DNA from: Candidatus Bathyarchaeota archaeon | Lineage (GTDB): Archaea > Thermoproteota > Bathyarchaeia > Bathyarchaeales > WUQV01 | Direction of reading: 5' to 3' | Length of the DNA stretch: 7,021 nt | Assembly (NCBI GenBank): GCA_009889585.1 | Contig: WUQV01000016.1 | Span: forward strand, 1-7,021 | In this document: positions 1 to 5,206 of the stretch, in pieces | How the letters are laid out: each line of letters starts with the position of its first letter | Numbering within the stretch: position 1 is the first letter of the stretch | Notes under the pieces: model-generated | What the model was told of the DNA's origin: nothing | Databases searched by the model: none | The model's input: only the letters and a program-made list of their open reading frames with translations | Position numbers and translations under genes: made by a program

Positions 1-109
1 ATAATCCCAGACGTGAGAAGAATTTTCGAATGAATATTTCCCTCATCATCTTCAAAAATCAAGCAATATAATATGTTTTCATATTTACATGTGAAAAGAG
101 GGCCAAACT

Positions 110-340
110 CTATGGGTTGAACTTTACATTTTCCAAAGCCCAAAGAATTAAATCATATTGAGCCGCTTCCACGCTTTTAATGGGCCTTCGCTTTGAGTTT
201 ATTCGTTTCCTGAAGTAATCCATTCTGTTTGCGCCTAGCTCTGAGAAAGACATCCAAATGTAACCATAGATGCGTTTCCCTTCCTCATCTCTAGGGTATT
301 CGGGATCTCGACTTCCTACATTCCGAGCAAATTCAGACAA
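110..340 (-). CDS. Small unrecognised reading frame, possibly the tail of the neighbouring TnpB relic
   Basis: A 76-residue frame opening at a TTG; I do not recognise the protein. It is rich in Arg, Lys, Asp and Glu, has no membrane segment or signal peptide, and its second half (IYGYIWMSFSELGANRMDYF, then a basic stretch) reads like a folded soluble protein. The TTG overlaps the last codons of the TnpB zinc-ribbon relic in a different frame, and I see no clear ribosome binding site before it. Two explanations fit: the C-terminal extension of the TnpB, moved to another frame by a further indel, or the stranded 3' part of a separate gene whose start was lost. An independently expressed gene is less likely. 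Low certainty. Confidence 0.3.
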   Translation of the reverse strand: MSEFARNVGSRDPEYPRDEEGKRIYGYIWMSFSELGANRMDYFRKRINSKRRPIKSVEAAQYDLILWALENVKFNP

Positions 341-718
341 GCGATGAAATAGCGATCAGCTTGGGAATGGCATTTATCGCATCTGAACGCCTGTCCTGCT
401 GAGATAAACTCCTGCATTTGGGGCAAGTCTTACTAATGTGTTCTGTATCCTTGCCAGCCCAGCTTGTACTTTAGGAAGCGCTGGATCTGACGGTAGGGCA
501 TGGTGGCAACTTTTCGATTCTGCGCTCAGCATATCAGTTCCTAGTAGCATTATAGCTCAGCCAGCTCAGATCCTCAAGCACCAGTTTCAACTCATCTTGA
601 GCAAGCTGATTAGCGATGGAGGCAGTGAGCCTGCGGAGCGATTATTCGCCTTCTTTGCTCCCTTCGTTCGTATTTCTTAGGCAACCTCTGAGCAGTAACG
701 GGCTTGAATTTGCCGAGA
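316..718 (-). pseudogene. tnpB: Degenerate C-terminal fragment of a TnpB (IS200/IS605-type) RNA-guided nuclease
   Basis: Three-frame reading of the minus strand recovers consecutive pieces of a TnpB C-terminus in the correct order: a basic segment containing RLPKKYERREQRRR (about 638-718); LVLEDLSWLS (538-585), matching the RuvC strand with its conserved Glu; YRQIQRFLKYKLGWQG (439-498), matching the usual Y/F-R-x-L-Q-x-F-L-x-YK-x-x-W-x-G; SKTCPKC with CPKC at 414-425; then FRCDKCHSQADRYFIACLNLL with CDKC at 370-381 and the final catalytic-type Asp. The pieces lie in different frames, split by stops and indels, so no active protein can be made. The N-terminal half is missing: nothing TnpB-like is seen between 718 and the neighbouring alaX stop. 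Intact TnpB is an RNA-guided DNA endonuclease of IS200/IS605 elements with a RuvC fold and a zinc ribbon. No transposon ends or TnpA were found. Confidence 0.75.
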
Positions 719-928
719 TTCGGATCTTCACGCGTTTCTCGAAATAAGCCATCCTGATCCTATGTGGAACTGTTTGAAACCTACGATTTCGAACGAATTC
801 TGCATCGTTCATACTTACTTAGCCAGTAAGTCTTGAATCCCGCATGAAGCCCTAGCCCTTCCTATGTCTCTTGAGGGCCGAGGGCCCATTGTGAAGTCCA
901 TCTCCTACTTACGGTCTTTAACGGCTCA
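719..928. other. Gene-free spacer between the TnpB relic and alaX
   Basis: No coding potential is seen on either strand. The one local structure is GGGCC-CTC-GGCCC (plus strand about 874-886), which can also be read as a tandem GAGGGCC pair. It lies about 45 bases past the alaX stop, so it could be a 3'-end hairpin for that transcript, but no T-run follows it. The stretch may hold further, unrecognisable remains of the TnpB gene. Confidence 0.4.
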
Positions 929-2272
929 TCAACCCTGTTTTCGTCTTAACTTCGCTAATACGTCATCTGCGTACTTACGTAACGCTGGGCTTAATCCACT
1001 TGGATCTGTTCCTCCAGCTTGAGCTATTTTAGCGACCCCTCCGCCCTTCCCCTTGATCAAATCGGCCGCGCCTTTTATTAAATAGGCCATGTCGATACCT
1101 TTTTCCACGGCCGCTTGCCCAGCCGCTCCGACGATAAAGGCCTTCCCCATCGCGATGCCACCCAATATCACGATGAGGCCTAAATCCTTCTTCACGAGCG
1201 TTGAGGCTAACGCCTTAAGCTCCTGAGGGCCAAGTTCGTGAAGCTCCTTCATCAAGAGCCGAAGTTCGTATCCTTCAAGGGCCTTCGCTTGCTTAAGGAG
1301 GTAGTCCGCCTTTGCCTCGATAAATTGGCCCTTGGCTTTCTCAAGCTCATTCTTCAAACGATCCCTTTCCTCTAAAAGGGAGCTTAAACGATTTACGACC
1401 TCACTCGTTGATGACTCAAGCAATCTACAAATTTCGCCTAACCTTAAAATGGCACTATCATAATACTCATATGCCCTCTTACTTACAGTAAACTCTATTC
1501 GTTCAACACCCTTCTTAAGTCTGAACTTATCTATTATCTTTATAAGCCCTACCTCAGCAGTAGACTTTACATGCGTTCCACAACATAAGGCTACATCCCA
1601 TCCTTCCACCTCTATAACGCGTACTATGCCTGAAGGCGTAACATCTGTAACCCCAAGCCTCTTTCCATATATACGTTCAGCTTCATCACGATCCATAAAC
1701 CAAGCTCTTACCTTCTTATTCTCTAAACAAACATTATTAGCTAACCTCTCAACTTCATGAAGCTGGCTTGAGGATATTGGCTTACCATAGCTAATATCAA
1801 TCCTTGACTTATCCTCCTTAATGTCTACACCCATATAAACCAGCTCCTCTAAGCCTAGGGCCTTTTTTATCGCTGAGAACAATACATGAGAGCCTGTGTG
1901 TTGCTTCATCCTCTCGTATCTCATGCTCCAATCGATCATGCCTTGAACTAACTCCCCCTCTACGATTTCGCCCTTAATCGGCAAGGCTATGTGAACTATG
2001 ACATCGTCGATAGCTTGCGTATCTACAACCTTTAACTCGCCTGAAGGGCTGATCACACGGCCCACGTCGCTAGGCTGCCCTCCGCCCTCCGGGAAGAAGC
2101 ATGTCTCAGCTAAGACGATGTAGCACTTGCCCTCTAAGTTAAGGGCCCTCAAGGCCTTGGATTCGAACGAACTAAGGTATTGATCCTCGTAGTAAAGCGG
2201 CTTAGTGCTCGGCATGCCCTTGACTTCAGCCTTGATATCGTTGGGGATTCCCATCGCAATCGCTCGCCTCAT
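929..2272 (-). CDS. alaX: Alanyl-tRNA editing protein with DHHA1 domain (AlaX-L type)
   Basis: A free-standing homologue of the editing half of alanyl-tRNA synthetase. In this family it hydrolyses Ser or Gly wrongly attached to tRNA-Ala in the cytoplasm. Seen in order: a beta-barrel domain with FFPEGGGQPSD (residues 59-69); the editing domain with HTGSH (H125, H129) and CCGTH (C230, H234), the four zinc ligands of the HxxxH...CxxxH site; a coiled-coil-like helix (about 290-325); and a DHHA1 domain with GKGGG (408-412) and QAGGTDPSG. All catalytic and zinc residues are present, and 447 residues is near the usual length for AlaX-L. The start is uncertain. ATG 2272 fits a leaderless transcript from the TATA-like box near 2300, but homologues usually begin near MPSTKPLYYEDQYL, so residue 7 or 20 is possible. 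It diverges from the tRNA-Gly gene and stands alone. Confidence 0.95.
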   Translation of the reverse strand: MRRAIAMGIPNDIKAEVKGMPSTKPLYYEDQYLSSFESKALRALNLEGKCYIVLAETCFFPEGGGQPSDVGRVISPSGELKVVDTQAIDDVIVHIALPIKGEIVEGELVQGMIDWSMRYERMKQHTGSHVLFSAIKKALGLEELVYMGVDIKEDKSRIDISYGKPISSSQLHEVERLANNVCLENKKVRAWFMDRDEAERIYGKRLGVTDVTPSGIVRVIEVEGWDVALCCGTHVKSTAEVGLIKIIDKFRLKKGVERIEFTVSKRAYEYYDSAILRLGEICRLLESSTSEVVNRLSSLLEERDRLKNELEKAKGQFIEAKADYLLKQAKALEGYELRLLMKELHELGPQELKALASTLVKKDLGLIVILGGIAMGKAFIVGAAGQAAVEKGIDMAYLIKGAADLIKGKGGGVAKIAQAGGTDPSGLSPALRKYADDVLAKLRRKQG

Positions 2273-2293
2273 AAGGGGCTAGCGTTTGAGGTC

Positions 2294-2309
2294 GCTTATA
2301 TTATGTCGC
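2294..2309 (-). promoter_or_regulatory. TATA-like box for alaX
   Basis: On the minus strand this reads GCGACATAATATAAGC. Its AT-rich core is centred about 28 bases from the ATG at 2272, the spacing expected for an archaeal box A driving a nearly leaderless mRNA. No clear purine-rich BRE is visible. Inference from position and composition only. Confidence 0.4.
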
Positions 2310-2390
2310 AAGGCCGATCCTTCAAGAGGGCGCGCGCTTAGGTATGGATGAGGAACCGTCGTTTGAACTTAGCTCTGGAGCCATCGGAAA

Positions 2391-2400
2391 AGATTTTAGA
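2391..2400 (+). promoter_or_regulatory. Possible TATA-like box for tRNA-Gly
   Basis: AGATTTTAGA, preceded by GGAAA, is centred about 30 bases upstream of the tRNA 5' end at 2426, in the range of an archaeal box A for a stable RNA. The match to the consensus is weak. Confidence 0.3.
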
Positions 2401-2465
2401 GGGGTTGATGAAGTAATAACGCCGTGCGGCCGTAGTCTAGCCTGGGCTAGGACATCAGCCTGCCA

Positions 2466-2478
2466 TCGTAAGGCAGAT
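2466..2478 (+). other. tRNA intron (13 nt) at position 37/38
   Basis: TCGTAAGGCAGAT lies directly 3' of the anticodon loop base A37. Intron GGCAG (2472-2476) is complementary to CUGCC (2460-2464), giving a 5-bp helix between anticodon loop and intron, as expected for recognition by the archaeal splicing endonuclease. Removing it leaves loop CUGCCAC, the usual loop of archaeal tRNA-Gly(GCC). Exact cut sites could shift by a base. Confidence 0.75.
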
Positions 2479-2493
2479 CGCTGAGGACCCGGG

Positions 2494-2510
2494 TTCGAAT
2501 CCCGGCGGCC
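2494..2510 (+). repeat. Left copy of 17-bp direct repeat (attL-like, inside tRNA-Gly)
   Basis: TTCGAATCCCGGCGGCC, covering the T-loop, T-stem 3' strand and five acceptor bases of tRNA-Gly. It is identical to 3815-3831. Tyrosine recombinases commonly use tRNA 3' ends as attachment sites, and this repeat has the expected position, though it fails to restore the tRNA on the left side. Confidence 0.8.
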
Positions 2511-2512
2511 AG

Positions 2513-2574
2513 GGCCGCTCGGTGAGAGGCCCCCGTAAGCACCATTAAATTCGAACCCGGGCCGAGGATTGGCC
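2513..2574 (+). other. Structured segment A, related to 3928-3998
   Basis: Begins 3 bases after the tRNA break. GGTG (2521-2524) can pair with CACC (2540-2543), and flanking GGCC/GGCC plus CTC/GAG can close an outer stem. Bases 2535-2561 align without gaps to 3957-3983 (20 of 27 identical; six of seven differences are transitions), and CGGTGAG (2520-2526) recurs at 3936-3942. It overlaps, antisense, the end of the endonuclease-like gene. I do not recognise an RNA family. It could be a structured RNA, a recombination site arm or simply duplicated flanking DNA. Confidence 0.35.
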
Positions 2575-3668
2575 GGAAAGCTTGGCCAAATAAGGCTCCC
2601 TCTGTCGCTTATTCCGAATCCACCCGTCCACCGTAGATGCTGGAACATCGTAACCCATCTCATGAAGCTTCTTAACTATCCTAACGCGCCCCCAGCCATA
2701 TTTGCTTCGAAGTTCTTTGGCGACCCTTGTAAGCAATCGCCTTATTAGCCTCAGATTTAAGCTTATCCTCATTCTTCTTGAGGACTTCCGCCATTTGCTC
2801 TTGCTTCCTCCTATTGTAATAAAACCCTACATTATTGCAGAATTTGTTAACGTTAAGCAGGTCAACTGCATAGATACAGTGTAATGCTATACGTCCTCTT
2901 ACCGTCCTTTCGAGTGTACGCATGGCAAGGTTCACTAACTTTTGAATAATCAATATCTAATTTCCGGAAGAGCCTCCCAACGTTTGTAAGGAAGCTCTTA
3001 AGGCTGTCCACGTACTCCTGAACTTTATGCATGCGTAAGTAGATGGATGCCACGCTGAAGCCACGTTCCGTTCGAAGGGAAAGACCTCTGAGCTCAGCGT
3101 CCGATAAACCCTGTAGAAAGGCCCTGGTGATTGCTGTATCTCCGTTATAGACAAACCTTAGAACATCAAATGGTTGTGATACTCGATCGCCATACGGTAT
3201 TCCTAAAACATACAATAAAGTTGCTAGCGTTACGTCCGAGATTGCTAATTCATAGGTGTTCTTTCTAGCGCTAATGTGGCCAGATAATCTCAAATGCCTT
3301 ATAACGTCTTCCAGTATGTTTAGGAGAGTTTCTTCGTCTCCGTAGAAGATCACGCTTCGTTTCCTTAGCGTACCATCGCCTAGTACATATCCCGATAGCC
3401 TAGCCAAGCATTGTGCCAATTCAGAAGAGCTGCATAAGGGGATACATTTTCGCCTCCTTAATGCCTCTATCCGACGTAGTATGAGGGGCTTACATCCATC
3501 GTAGATCCAGTGACCTACCATTCCTTTGGGCAAATGAAACATTTTGGCCAGCCGTCTCGGCCCATATCCATGCGCTTCTCTTAATTTGATCACTTGACCA
3601 TATTTTTCGAAGGAAGCTCTCATCTTTCCATGGAAGACCGAAATAACGTCCTGTTCCGTAAGCACCAT
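2545..3668 (-). pseudogene. LAGLIDADG homing-endonuclease-like gene with N- and C-terminal HTH, two frameshifts
   Basis: Frame one (3668 to 2862, 268 residues) has an HTH-like segment (about 32-60, GYGPRRLAKMF...VGHWIYDG) and two LAGLIDADG-type motifs, LSGYVLGDG (91-99, acidic D98) and FLQGLSDAE (184-192, acidic D190). It stops early after SITLYLCS. The protein clearly continues in the next frame (AVDLLNVNKFCNNVGF...RRKQEQ) from about 2870, and again in a third frame from about 2724 (VAKELRSKYGWGRVRIVKKL...STVDGWIRNKRQ), a second HTH similar to the first, ending at 2545. Each change fits one extra base; for the second, AAGGGTC where AAGGTC keeps the frame. Repaired length is about 373 residues. 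LAGLIDADG proteins cut long DNA sites and spread by homing; two motifs in one chain suggest a monomer. Both acidic residues survive, so decay is recent, or the shifts are sequencing errors or recoding. Confidence 0.75.
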
Positions 3669-3692
3669 AGGTGTTGACGTGGGCTCGTTACT

Positions 3693-3713
3693 GTTTAGCC
3701 CTTATGGCTTAAC
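3693..3713. repeat. Imperfect inverted repeat upstream of the endonuclease-like gene
   Basis: GTTTAGCC-CTTAT-GGCTTAAC: 8-base arms with one mismatch and a 5-base spacer. It sits 25-45 bases upstream of the ATG at 3668, where a regulator could bind. A TATA-like stretch (minus strand ATATTTAAAG, about 3740-3750) lies further upstream. Function not shown. Confidence 0.3.
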
Positions 3714-3814
3714 GATGATTTGCCATTTAACATTTTGACTTTAAATATGTGAAGCTCAGGAGCTTACATGAAGTGAGTTACATCAAAGACTAAGCGCCGA
3801 TCCTAAAGTGCTCC

Positions 3815-3837
3815 TTCGAATCCCGGCGGCCGCGCCA
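3815..3837 (+). tRNA. Detached 3' end of tRNA-Gly (T-loop to CCA), right repeat copy
   Basis: The 17-bp repeat TTCGAATCCCGGCGGCC (3815-3831) is followed by GC, completing acceptor strand CGGCCGC (3827-3833), then discriminator G (3834) and CCA (3835-3837). The acceptor strand pairs with all seven bases of GCGGCCG at 2426-2432. The sequence before it (AAAGTGCTCC) is not tRNA-like, so this is a 3' fragment only and cannot act alone. It is best read as the original end of the tRNA-Gly gene left on the right side of the insertion. Confidence 0.8.
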
Positions 3838-3927
3838 ATAAAGTCACAACCTACCATGTCCTCTTAAAGTAATTAAACTCCGTAAAGAATCTGAAACTCT
3901 CTAACCCCTCTACAGACCTCCGCGAGC

Positions 3928-3998
3928 GAGCCTAGCGGTGAGCTGGAGGAGCCTCTGTGAGCATCGTCAAAACCGAGCCCGGGTGAACGGCTAGGTTC
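3928..3998 (+). ncRNA. Structured segment B, possible small RNA, related to segment A
   Basis: GAGCCTAGC (3928-3936) pairs with GCTAGGTTC (3990-3998) over 9 positions including one G-U. Inside, CGGTG (3936-3940) can pair with CATCG (3962-3966), competing with the outer stem for one base. The inner pairing corresponds to GGTG/CACC in segment A, with one C-to-U change keeping a G-U pair. Shared bases are mostly single-stranded or paired without codon periodicity, favouring RNA or DNA structure over coding. No C/D box pair or clear H/ACA ending is seen and I cannot assign a family. It lies about 90 bases downstream of the detached tRNA end. Confidence 0.3.
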
Positions 3999-4004
3999 AG
4001 AAAC

Positions 4005-4116
4005 TTAGCTATTTTGAATAATCCTTCTATAACGGAAACCTGGATATCCCATTTCACGGAGCTCTAACGCATAAAGGGCTTTGAAACTAGGAAACTTGGC
4101 ATATTTGTTGGATCCT
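4005..4116 (-). pseudogene. Short coding-like relic of unknown origin
   Basis: After an in-frame stop the minus strand reads about 37 codons ending in ALELREMGYPGFRYRRIIQN and a TAA at 4007-4005. The EMGY and following hydrophobic/basic pattern recall the C-terminal HTH of the endonuclease-like gene (VKKLHEMGYDVPASTVDGWI), and both lie next to the related segments A and B. It may be the worn end of a second copy of that gene, but the match is too short to be sure. Confidence 0.2.
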
Positions 4117-4127
4117 CTCTAACGATG

Positions 4128-4151
4128 AAGGTCCAAGAAAAGGTCCAAGAA
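4128..4151. repeat. 12-bp tandem duplication
   Basis: AAGGTCCAAGAA occurs twice head to tail just upstream of the PaREP1-family promoter. It could be a simple replication slip or a paired protein-binding site; the sequence alone does not say. Confidence 0.6.
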
Positions 4152-4157
4152 ATGCCG

Positions 4158-4170
4158 TAAAGGTTTATCT
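4158..4170 (+). promoter_or_regulatory. TATA-like box for the PaREP1-family gene
   Basis: TAAAGGTTTATCT is centred about 42 bases before the ATG at 4208, which would give a leader of roughly 17 bases. No strong Shine-Dalgarno follows (only GGGCTC about 10 bases before the start). Weak, positional evidence. Confidence 0.35.
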
Positions 4171-4207
4171 TCCTCAACGCTCCTGAACAATTACGGGCTC
4201 TTCACCC

Positions 4208-4687
4208 ATGGAGCTTATCCCGTCTGAGAGGTTGCTTAACAGGCTTCGGGCGGCTGCTGAAGCTGAAGGTAAGAGCTTAGAGGAGCTAGTGGCGGAGGCC
4301 CTCTACGAATACCTTAACATAAAGGACCCAGAGGCTAAGATGGAGTTGCATCTAAAGCTTTGCGAGAAGTACCTCTCTGAGGGCGCCAGCTTCCTTGATA
4401 AGGGGGATTACGTTCAGGCCAGCGAGAAATTCTGGGGCGCGGCTGCTCAAATGCTCAAGGCCTTGGCTGCGCGCAAGGGCCTTGAACTTAAGAGCCATAG
4501 GGAGCTTTGGAGCTTCATAGCTCAATTACGCAAAGAGACTGGTGACGAACAGGTTAGCAGGCTATGGCATGTGGCGAATAGCTTGCATACTAACTTCTAC
4601 GAGGCATGGAGCCCGCCAGAGTTAATTAAAGACGCCGCCGAGGATGTGAAGAGGCTCATCGACAAGATAAGGAAGCTTATGCGTTAA
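4208..4687 (+). CDS. PaREP1-family (HEPN-like) protein
   Basis: A 159-residue, almost wholly helical, soluble protein. The core LSEGASFLDKGDYVQASEKF-WGAAAQMLKALA (residues 56-87), then KSHRELW (95-101), then NSLHTNFYEAW (124-134), is the signature order of the archaeal PaREP1 family, which has a HEPN-type four-helix fold. The first 40 residues (ERLLNRLRAAAEAEGKSLEE...) look like the short helical head often seen in this family. Biochemical function is not established; HEPN proteins are often ribonucleases or toxins, but the canonical R-x4-6-H motif is not clear here, so nuclease activity should not be assumed. The ATG is the first start after the promoter. A second HEPN gene follows 520 bases downstream on the same strand, with too much spacing for a tight operon. 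No nucleotidyltransferase or antitoxin partner adjoins it. Confidence 0.85.
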   Translation: MELIPSERLLNRLRAAAEAEGKSLEELVAEALYEYLNIKDPEAKMELHLKLCEKYLSEGASFLDKGDYVQASEKFWGAAAQMLKALAARKGLELKSHRELWSFIAQLRKETGDEQVSRLWHVANSLHTNFYEAWSPPELIKDAAEDVKRLIDKIRKLMR

Positions 4688-4697
4688 TGTCTCAAAA

Positions 4698-4741
4698 GTT
4701 TAAGCCCTAGTTCAAAATGCCAAGCTGCCGAAGGCTTAAAC
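4698..4741 (+). repeat. Inverted repeat downstream of the PaREP1-family gene (possible 3'-end hairpin)
   Basis: GTTTAAGCC (4698-4706) and GGCTTAAAC (4733-4741): perfect 9-bp arms with a 26-base spacer, starting 10 bases after the stop codon. No T-run follows. It may stabilise or end the transcript, or bind a dimeric protein. A comparable repeat with the same spacer length follows the second HEPN gene. Confidence 0.5.
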
Positions 4742-5206
4742 CTACTCACCTCAAGACGTAGCCCCTGAGGTCTAGCTGAGGTAGGAACGTGAAAAGGATT
4801 TAAATGAATGCTCTAAAATTTCAGCGATGTTGTCATGAAGAGGATACGTAGGCTTAAATGGCCGTCGTTAGGAGATAGGCCTAGTATAAAAGCGTGGTAC
4901 TTAAAGCTCCTTTCAAGGTTGATTGTATGGCCGTATTTCTCGAATCCCTGCCTCCTCAGAAAGATAGTGATTAAGCCTTGCTTTGCGAGTAGTGCTGAGG
5001 TGCATGAGAGAAAATAAAGAGTATGCTTATGATGGACTAAGTCGTAGCGAGACATCAGCTCTAGAAGAGAATGAAGATAGTTAGGTTGTCCAACTATTTA
5101 ATCATATCAATGGTTGCGCAGAGGGTGATTATTAAGCTGATAGCTTAAATCTAAGCGGTCGCACAGCCCTTTAGTTAGGCCTACGGCCTCGCGGAATGAC
5201 GGGAAA
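4742..5206. other. Intergenic stretch between the two HEPN genes
   Basis: No intact gene. CCTCA...TGAGG (about 4750-4773) could form a small hairpin. A possible endonuclease relic lies on the minus strand (4813-4963). AAGCT-GAT-AGCTT (about 5134-5146) followed by TTAAATC may be a promoter or operator area for the HEPN gene at 5207. The remaining open frames here oppose one another and look accidental. Confidence 0.5.
4813..4963 (-). pseudogene. Possible second LAGLIDADG endonuclease relic
   Basis: The minus-strand frame contains GFEKYGHTINLERSF, close to SFEKYGQVIKLREAH at the N-terminus of the endonuclease-like gene at 2545-3668; the DNA over this stretch is also similar (TTCGARAAATAYGG shape). 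Shortly after comes AFILGLSPNDGHLS, which fits the LAGLIDADG pattern (LGLxxxDGxLS). In the other gene these elements are about 60 residues apart, so a deletion is implied. No second motif or C-terminal HTH follows. It reads as a worn fragment, but chance resemblance of short motifs cannot be excluded. Confidence 0.35.

Larger units (their letters stand above)
2426..2510 (+). tRNA. tRNA-Gly(GCC) with 13-nt intron, acceptor stem interrupted (3' end displaced)
   Basis: Acceptor 5' strand GCGGCCG (2426-2432); T8 A9; D-stem GTCT/GGAC (2435-2438, 2450-2453); anticodon stem TCAGC/GCTGA (2455-2459, 2480-2484); loop CUGCCA + C with anticodon GCC (2462-2464); 4-nt variable region; T-stem CCGGG/CCCGG around TTCGAAT (2494-2500). 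The 20 nt between the anticodon-stem strands are 13 too many. An intron at 2466-2478, between positions 37 and 38, restores a normal loop; its GGCAG pairs with loop bases CUGCC, as in a bulge-helix-bulge precursor. The acceptor 3' strand starts as CGGCC (2506-2510) but continues AG instead of GC, so pairs 1-72 and 2-71, the discriminator and CCA are lost. Those bases occur at 3832-3837. As it stands this copy should not give a normal tRNA. It would be the decoder of GGC/GGU unless another copy exists. Confidence 0.85.
2494..3831. mobile_element. About 1.32-kb insert in the 3' end of tRNA-Gly, bounded by 17-bp repeats
   Basis: The unit from the end of one repeat to the end of the other is 1321 bp (2511-3831). 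Joining 2510 to 3832 gives a canonical tRNA-Gly: T-arm, acceptor CGGCCGC pairing perfectly with GCGGCCG at 2426-2432, discriminator G, then CCA. This strongly implies the intervening DNA is an insertion. The only recognisable gene inside is a frameshifted LAGLIDADG endonuclease-like gene on the opposite strand. There is no tyrosine or serine integrase, replication gene or second attachment core. It may be a remnant of a larger integrated element after internal deletion, a minimal element moved by an integrase supplied elsewhere, or an insertion caused by repair of an endonuclease cut. Unlike typical tRNA-targeted elements it does not carry a matching tRNA 3' end, so the gene was broken. Confidence 0.7.
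3838..4207. other. Intergenic stretch without an intact gene
   Basis: Between the detached tRNA end and the PaREP1-family gene. It contains segment B (3928-3998), a short coding relic (4005-4116, minus), a 12-bp tandem duplication (4128-4151) and the putative promoter of the next gene. No open frame of useful length was found on either strand. Confidence 0.6.

Noticed and set aside
438..680. 80-residue plus-strand frame
   Set aside because: It lies opposite the TnpB relic motifs and has no family features of its own.
2322..2663. 113-residue minus-strand frame containing RRDSNPGPQRSALR
   Set aside because: This is the well-known spurious translation of a tRNA gene read antisense; it covers the tRNA-Gly and segment A.
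2957..3154. 65-residue minus-strand frame inside the endonuclease-like gene
   Set aside because: Out-of-frame shadow of the LAGLIDADG coding sequence.
3928..3998. Segment B as SRP RNA, RNase P RNA or a C/D or H/ACA guide RNA
   Set aside because: The conserved cores of these families (for example C and D boxes, or a terminal ACA after a proper hairpin) could not be found, so only an unnamed structured segment is reported.
4835..5017. 60-residue plus-strand frame
   Set aside because: No recognisable motif or ribosome binding site; the opposite strand has the better, though weak, endonuclease resemblance.
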